A stretch of 64,000 bases of DNA from Limonium bicolor (lineage: Eukaryota; Streptophyta; Magnoliopsida; Caryophyllales; Plumbaginaceae), in contig CM041776.1 in assembly GCA_023374045.1 (NCBI GenBank), positions 119,555,000-119,618,999 on the forward strand, given 5' to 3'. The notes under the pieces were generated by a model. That model saw only the letters and a program-made list of their open reading frames with translations, was not told the origin of the DNA and did no database searches. This document shows, piece after piece, positions 58,703 to 64,000 of the stretch (its first letter is position 1; every line of letters begins with the position of its first letter). The position numbers and the translations under genes were made by a program.

Positions 58703-58872
58703 TCATGCCCAAGCTTCATTAAAGCTCAAAACATAAAAATAACCACATATTCTTCTTCCTCTCATCATTCACTATCATTCTCTCTTTTCAAAATCCAAAA
58801 AGGAAGAACTTCATCTCCATGGGTTTTCCCCAATTGAAGAGAAAAGGGCATTAAATTGAAGCTTGGAGTCCC
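58703..58872 (+). repeat. LTR I, second part
   Basis: It resumes LTR I after element J. It matches solo LTR F at about 38430-38585 (CATGGGTTTTCCCC, GAAGCTTGGAGTC). It is cut at 58872 by element K, whose left flank is AGTCC. Confidence 0.82.
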
Positions 58873-59295
58873 TGTGAGCCTCGATTTTTAAACCCTATCC
58901 TATGTTGATTAAAGCTGATTAGGATCTAACCGGATTTTAGGTCCACTTATAACCTTAGATTAATAACTATGCCATATAACGATAATTATTAAAACCTAAG
59001 CTAGCTCACTGGAACCTATTATGAGTGGCCACCTAATTTTAACCTAGATCAAATTAGGAAAGGAGAGTTTGGGTTCGAGGGCTTGGTATTCGACTTATTT
59101 AGGGTTCAAATTACTTTCATTACCCCTTGAAGTCGTTTTTCCTCTACTTAGTTTAATTACGGCTTGTTATGAGTCATTTTTTAACCTAAGTGCGTGCTTT
59201 TGATTTTTTTGTATTTTTAACATTTTTTGACTGAAAATAAAAGTGAAATTACCTAAACTAGGGTTTCAAAGGCAAAATTAGGTCAAATTTTGTTT

Positions 59296-59536
59296 CCGTC
59301 CGTGACTACGGACCTAATGTCCGTACCCATAGACCCTAGTTAATCTATGTGGAAATAAAAGTCGAATTAAGCAGAAAACAAAAAATTGAAAAGTCCAGGG
59401 CCACGGACAGGATGTCCGTGGACCCAGACATTGTTTAGAAAAACCTAAAGTTTGAAAAATTTTAAATCCCGCCACCGACCGTGGGTGTCCGTGGCCACGG
59501 ACAACCCGACCGTGGTCCCGGACTACCCACGGACAG
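59296..59536 (-). repeat. GC-rich palindromic cluster in LTR K
   Basis: Facing copies of GTCCGTGG and CCACGGAC occur, such as TGTCCGTGGCCACGGACA. It lies 57-73 percent into the LTR, a place comparable to the unrelated clusters in LTRs A, C, F and G. Confidence 0.75.
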
Positions 59537-59930
59537 GGATCTTATGGTGGTTCCCGACGGTGTTTTCGGCTAAACAATTATGTACGTGTAGCTTAAAAGA
59601 TGTACAATATGTTAGTAATCAAAAGATTTTAATCTGGAACAACGAGACTCTTCACGTTGGGATTCTTTTGATGCTCCGTTGATCTCGGTTCTGAATTGAG
59701 TTCGAACCCAGCTTCTGACTATTGGGAATTGGTGGTGTTCTTCACGTTTTGGTGGTGATTTGATGATCGTGGATGTGATGGGAGTTGAAAAATGTGTTTT
59801 GGTGTTGATTTTGGTGAAATTTCGGTGTTTGATTGTGACTCGGGATTTCAAAACGTGAAGAGAATGAGATGGCTGGCATCTTTGATAATCTAGGGTTCTG
59901 GAGGTTCTGATTTGTTCATGGGATAAGGTT

Positions 59931-59941
59931 CCTTATATAGG
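59931..59941 (-). promoter_or_regulatory. candidate TATA box, LTR K
   Basis: CCTATATAAGG on the minus strand lies about 490 nt into the LTR. Confidence 0.6.
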
Positions 59942-60431
59942 CTTTCTTAAAGATAGAAAAATTCGGTAAAAACCGATATTTACCGATGTTTTTGCTCAAG
60001 GGCTTCCAAAAAGAATTTGATTATGAAATTTTACACATGGGCAAAGGATGATATTTCTGATCTTTCAAAAGTGGAATGGAAGTTTTTGGATATTGGAATT
60101 TTTTTAAATTCAATTTCTCGTCAGATTCAATCAGAAATTGCTAGAAAATTATTGGAAATTCGAAAAATCAAAATTCCAACGCCATTATGCTTAAAATGGC
60201 ATCCTCTATCATGGGTTAAAATTTCAAAGCATTTTGAATTTATTTGACCCTTCTTTGGAGGAGAGAGAAAGCCTATAGGGGGCTTAGGAGCCTTAAAAAA
60301 TTACGAATATGCCCCTGGAGATGACTAAACTGTCCCTAGTACTCTGAAATGTGCTGGTCGAACTGGGAACCCTCGCTACTAGCCTATTAGTAGAGACTCT
60401 CTTCCGGGGGGTTGAAATTTTGGGTATAACA

Positions 60432-60449
60432 GATTGCCCCCCGTCAACT
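60432..60449 (-). promoter_or_regulatory. polypurine tract, element K
   Basis: AGTTGACGGGGGGCAATC on the minus strand directly precedes the LTR start TGTTATACCC and fixes orientation. Confidence 0.75.
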
Positions 60450-60539
60450 AGACTTTGTATTGAAAAGGCTAGTTGATGCTTGAGTGGTACCGAAAATTTT
60501 ATATCTTAAAAAGCATGCAATTGGAATCCAACGAGTTGT

Positions 60540-60806
60540 GTCGAGCTGTTCTAAGGCCCTGACTACCCAAAGTGGAAGGATGTCGAGCGATTCTAAGGCG
60601 TCAACCACCTAAAGGTAAAAAAATGAAGTAATGTTGGACTATTCTAAGGCGTCAACTACCTGTAATGAGATGATGTCAAGCTATTCTAAGGCGTTGACTA
60701 CCTATGATAGATGAAATGATGTCAAGCTATTATAAGGCGTTGACTACCTAAAGTGATGAAAAGATGTCAAGCTATTCTAATTAAGGCAATGACTACCTAT
60801 AGGTGA
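60540..60806 (-). repeat. tandem array 1 in element K (about 50-65 bp unit)
   Basis: There are about six copies of GATGTCAAGCTATTCTAAGG followed by CGTTGACTACCTA, with variable tails. Confidence 0.85.
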
Positions 60807-60825
60807 TTGACAATTGATGTGGGGG

Positions 60826-60972
60826 CGAGTTCTTCCACTCAGGTGAATTCGTCTACTCGGATAAGTTCTTCTACTCGGGTGAGTTCTTTTACTCGGGTGA
60901 GTTCTTCTACTCGGGTGAGTTCTTCTACTCAGGTGAGTTCTTCTACTCGGGTGAGTTCTTCTACTCGGGTGA
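60826..60972 (-). repeat. tandem array 2 in element K (18-bp unit)
   Basis: There are eight copies of GAGTTCTTCTACTCGGGT. Because 18 is a multiple of three it gives a repetitive open frame that is not a gene. Confidence 0.92.
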
Positions 60973-61212
60973 AAATTTGTATTTCTAAAGAATCTGCATC
61001 TTCGTGGTGAGAATCTGTATCTCTGAAGAATCTGTATCTTCGGGTGAGAATCTGTATCTCTAGAGAATCTGTATCTTCATGTGAGAATCTGTATCTCTGA
61101 AGAATCTGTATCTTCGGGTGAGAATCTGTATCTCTGAAGAATTTGTATCTTAGTGGTGAGAATTTGTATCTCTGAAGAATCTGTATCTTCGAGTGAGAAT
61201 CTATATCTCTGG
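60973..61212 (-). repeat. tandem array 3 in element K (about 37-bp unit)
   Basis: There are six to seven copies of GAGAATCTGTATCTCTGAA followed by GAATCTGTATCTTCGGGT; each unit is itself an imperfect direct repeat. Array 2 passes straight into array 3. Confidence 0.9.
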
Positions 61213-61270
61213 TATATGATGAGGAGTCTCGTACGGATGGATGCGAGGTAAATTTTATGCAAATGGTCAT

Positions 61271-61545
61271 GATGAAAGTTTATTACTAAAGTGCCAAACG
61301 TGACAATGATGATATGCATGTCAAAATACAATCAAAGCGTATGTAGGAAACTTGTCCAAAACAAGAAATCGTTGGAAAATGTGCCAAAAATGGCAATGTT
61401 AAGGATGAAAAATTGTCCAAAGCGAGACTTTGCTAGAAAGTGTGCCAAATGTGGCCATGATGAGGTTTATGAAACCGAAGTGTTCGAAGGAAAGTTGTTC
61501 AAGACAAGAAATTGTTGAAAGAGGTGCCAAACGTGGCAGTATTTG
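61271..61545 (-). repeat. diverged array 4 in element K
   Basis: There are about four copies marked by GTGCCAAACGTGGCAATG and TTGTCCAAAACAAGAAATCG, 60-90 bp apart, strongly diverged. Confidence 0.65.
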
Positions 61546-61668
61546 AAGAAAATTCTGTTTACTGAAAAGGAATGTGAAATTATCACTTCCGGACTATAGA
61601 CTTCAGACTTGTAATTTATCTCCTAGGAGATGAACATGCCATCGGTGGGGTATGGTGTATGATGTGAA

Positions 61669-61842
61669 GGTAAGGGCTTATGTGGGCCTGTGTTGTGGTG
61701 GTGTGGAGGTGAGGGCTTATTTGGGCCTGTGTGGTGTATGATATGAAAGTAAGGGCTTATGCGAGCCTATGTGATGTATGATGTGAAAGGTAAGGGCTTA
61801 TGCGGGTCGGTGGTGTATGATGGTGGTGGTGATGTTTGAGAT
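61669..61842 (-). repeat. tandem array 5 in element K (about 42-bp unit)
   Basis: There are four copies of GTAAGGGCTTATGTGGGCC plus a TGTGGTGTATGATGTGAAAG-like tail, ending in a GGTGGT run. Confidence 0.82.
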
Positions 61843-63053
61843 TTGGGTTCCAATTGGTGTTGTCATAGCAATTGTTGGAACCAACAATTGCTCCCAGTAT
61901 TTTTCCCTTAAGACAATCTAAGCTAGAGTTCATGGCAATCAATCAGAACAATCGATTTCCGCCAGTATTTTCTTTGATTAAACATGCGAACAAGTCTCGT
62001 CCTCATAAGGTCAAGGCTTATGTTTTTATGTGGTGCTTCCTAACCTACACTCGGCGCGTTTGGTGCTTGCACTCGTTCCTCACCTACGGTCTAAACTTCT
62101 AGACCATTGAATTCAATATTTGTTGGATTTACGCATTTGATCTGTTACTTTCACGTGATTGAGCACACAACTATCAAGTCAGAAGTCTTTAAAGCTTATA
62201 ACGTGGCCATGGGGTGTGATGAAAGACAACGGGACCATGGAGGGATAGTTTAGGTATGTGGAGCTAAAGGGGTGACCAAAGCTGCACCTTGCGTCTTCTC
62301 TCGGATTCATCTTCCTTGTCTTGAAGTCATCTAGCTGCTTCGTGTTGACGTTACTTTTGAGCTTCTAGACTTGGACTTTTGGAATCGTCCTTTACACCAT
62401 TTCTCCTCTTTTTGTCATTCGTATTTCCTTGAGGCATTTCGGGTTTGCCTTTTTGTTTTAACCTTTCTTGACTTTGCCTTCGGGGTTCTTGTGTTTCCCG
62501 GTTTCGGGCTTCGAGAGTTGTTTTGATGTGAGCTCTTTGGATCCTGTGTCACTCTGGGACCATTTGCGGATCACTTCGTCATATTGATAGCAGCGCTGCT
62601 TCTTTGAGCTGATGAAGATGTTATCTGAGACTCGGGCTCCTCGCTTCCTTTGGTCACCGGGTTGGAAATTCATCATCGGATGGGTTATTTTGTGGAGTTC
62701 ATAATATCGAAAAGGGGATATATGAAAGGCTCAGCGGGGGTTCCTAGGGTTTAATGTCAGGGTTCACAAGCTTTTGGCTATGTTGTGCTGTACCTAGGTG
62801 CTTCGTCATCCCTAATAGTTGTGTATCCGTTCTTTGTTACTTTCGCAGGTCTAAGAGTAAATTTACAAATTATCTCCTTCGGTCAGAGTTATGCCATTTA
62901 CCTCACCTTTGAATGTGGTCTCATTGGAGTCGTGTAAAAATGACACGCTCGTTCGCTCATGGTTTTTCTACTCAAGACACTCTCGCGAGATTTTCACTCG
63001 GAAACTCATTCGCACATTTAAACAAAAGACAAAAGATGATGAACTTAAACTTA
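61843..63053 (-). other. Element K non-coding stretch
   Basis: I find no recognisable domain. Open frames at 62458-62676 (minus) and 62891-63085 (plus) match nothing I know. AATTGCTCCCAGTATTTTTCC at 61884-61904 and a related CCGCCAGTATTTTC at 61960-61973 resemble the CCCCCAGTATT word at 63059-63069. Confidence 0.4.
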
Positions 63054-63070
63054 GATTGCCCCCAGTATTG
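63054..63070 (-). promoter_or_regulatory. second polypurine-like tract, element K
   Basis: CAATACTGGGGGCAATC on the minus strand shares GGGGGCAATC with the LTR-adjacent tract at 60432 but lies about 2.6 kb upstream of it, shortly after gag. Confidence 0.45.
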
Positions 63071-63428
63071 ATTTTGGGTTTGTGACAACAATTCGATAGA
63101 TGTGGACCTTGAACCTCTTTGTGGGTTGTTTGGATATTATGGGGTGAGTTGTGGTGTTTGGTTAGGCATGTTCATCCTTTTAGAAAAAAAAAGACAAATC
63201 ATTTTATTCAATTGCCAGAAAATGACCGTTTCATGAACATTAGTTTTGAAAGATGACTTGGTTGAAGGTGAAAAACGAACAAACATTTTTTGTTTTCTTG
63301 ATATTGTAAATTGAAAATGCAAGAGACTAAAATTCGAACATCTAAACCTCATTAAAATGGAAATATCATAAACTCCTTACAAAATTGAAAAGAAAAATTA
63401 AGAAAGCAACATGCAACTAGACTCTAGC

Positions 63429-63791
63429 CTACTCAACAAATTGGAGCCCTTGTTCGATGAGATCTTCAATCTTATGCTTCAGCGTCCTACAATCGTCAGT
63501 ACTATGCCCTGGTAGTTGATGGAACTGGCAAAACTGATTGAGGTACTCCCCGGACTGGGTAACCCCGGGACAAGGCATGAGAGGCTATAGTAGGTCCAAC
63601 TCCTGTAGCTTCACGAGTGCTGGACTAAGGGGTCGGCCGATGTCGGTAAACTGCCTCGGTGCGGGGAACCGCCTAGGTCGAGATGTGGCCTTGGTGCTCT
63701 GCTTTGAAACACTGAGCTGGCGCACATTGTTCTCTTGTCGTGAAGCTAAGACTATTTTGGCTGACCCTGACATAAAGGTCCCGACACCCAT
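63429..63791 (-). pseudogene. gag fragment of element K (Tat-type)
   Basis: The minus strand encodes a gag C-terminal segment. One frame has RFPAPRQFTDIGRPLS (upstream of an in-frame stop at 63585-63587) and then FCQFHQLPGHSTDDC followed by LKHKIEDLIEQG, ending at a TAG at 63429. This fits the C-x2-H-GH-x4-C finger and following helix seen in gag proteins of the Tat group. Gag forms the virus-like particle and binds the RNA. The internal stop makes this copy non-functional as read. Upstream (63792-64000) the frame is not clearly recognisable. Only the 3' part of gag is in the window. Confidence 0.68.
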
Positions 63792-64000
63792 ACCCTAAGC
63801 TCTGGTTCTCCTAGCTTTATCTCGCCTTTGTGAATCTTTTCTTCCATGACTCTTACCTGCCCATCAGCATGTCAAAATTAGGGAAATATGTGCAACTCAG
63901 CTCGCTGTTGTATTGCTTCTGCATATTTCCACAATCATTCGAATCTGTTCTTGCTCATCCATTTTCATAGGCATAGCAGCGGCCTTCATCCTCCACCGTT

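Larger units (their letters stand above)
58873..60431 (-). repeat. Element K 3' LTR (1.56 kb)
   Basis: It runs on the minus strand from TGTTATACCC at 60431 to CGAGGCTCACA at 58873. It contains a TATA box (59931-59941), a leader, and a GC-rich palindromic cluster (59296-59536). No TG...CA partner LTR is seen in the window. Confidence 0.75.
58873..64000 (-). mobile_element. Element K: Tat-lineage Ty3/gypsy element (partial)
   Basis: This minus-strand element has its 3' LTR at 58873-60431, a polypurine tract at 60432-60449, a tandem-repeat-rich 3' region, and a gag fragment only about 3 kb from the LTR. A normal member would have several kilobases of pol between gag and 3' LTR, so pol is missing here. 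The Tat assignment rests on the gag zinc-finger pattern, the TGTTATACCC LTR start and the GGGGGGCAATC tract. The 5' end is outside the window. Confidence 0.72.

Noticed and set aside
60826..60972. CRISPR-like array
   Set aside because: It is an 18-bp direct tandem repeat without spacers, in a plant retroelement.
62458..62676. 72-codon lysine-rich frame in element K
   Set aside because: It has no recognisable domain, lies antisense to nothing known and between repeat arrays and gag; could be chance.

Overview
The window looks like intergenic heterochromatin from a flowering plant with a large genome. It is AT-rich, has no host gene I can recognise, and consists almost entirely of Ty3/gypsy-type LTR retrotransposons inserted into one another. 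The species cannot be told from the sequence. I name the elements A to K from left to right; all assignments come from reading LTR ends (TGAAATACCCC...GGTGTTACA), primer-binding sites, polypurine tracts and target-site duplications by eye.

Layout. Element A (minus strand, 1-11509; its left LTR is cut by the window start) has 4.3-kb LTRs and is inserted in the internal region of element B (plus strand; internal tail 11510-15520, 3' LTR 15521-18685 continuing at 33145-35369). Element C (minus, 18686-33139, duplication TTAAA, 4.6-kb LTRs) sits inside LTR B. Right of B are an LTR fragment D (35370-36340) and an unassigned stretch (36341-36744). LTR E (minus, from 36745) is then broken by solo LTR F (37674-41960, duplication GTAGA), solo LTR G (42210-46742) and LTR H (47402-47931). 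LTR I (from 47932) interrupts H and is itself interrupted by complete element J (plus, 48692-58697, duplication CAACC). Element K, of the Tat lineage (minus, 58873 to beyond the right end), has a 1.56-kb LTR, a tandem-repeat-rich 3' region and a broken gag fragment at 63429-63791.

Coding state. A, B, C and J carry no intact gag or pol. The only clear protein relic among them is the integrase C-terminus and chromodomain of element B (14422-14870), which places this group with the plant chromoviruses (Tekay/Del-like). Yet the two LTRs of A, of C and of J are very similar, so these elements moved recently with internal regions already decayed. They behave like large non-autonomous derivatives (LARD-like), presumably mobilised by another element's proteins.

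Most interesting. Reading frames are lost, but several non-coding modules are kept across A, B, C and J, often with paired base changes. They are a hairpin folded over the primer-binding site, a predicted three-way junction 185-186 nt downstream of it, a 20-nt palindrome, a roughly 120-nt twin-hairpin block near the 3' end, and a second internal polypurine tract. The LTRs add a 34-bp palindrome, two conserved hairpins near the 3' end, and GC-rich palindromic minisatellites placed just past the LTR midpoint in different families. I suggest an RNA-structure-based parasitic retroelement group whose modules have been shuffled between members. Folding, covariation tests and genome-wide searches are still needed.
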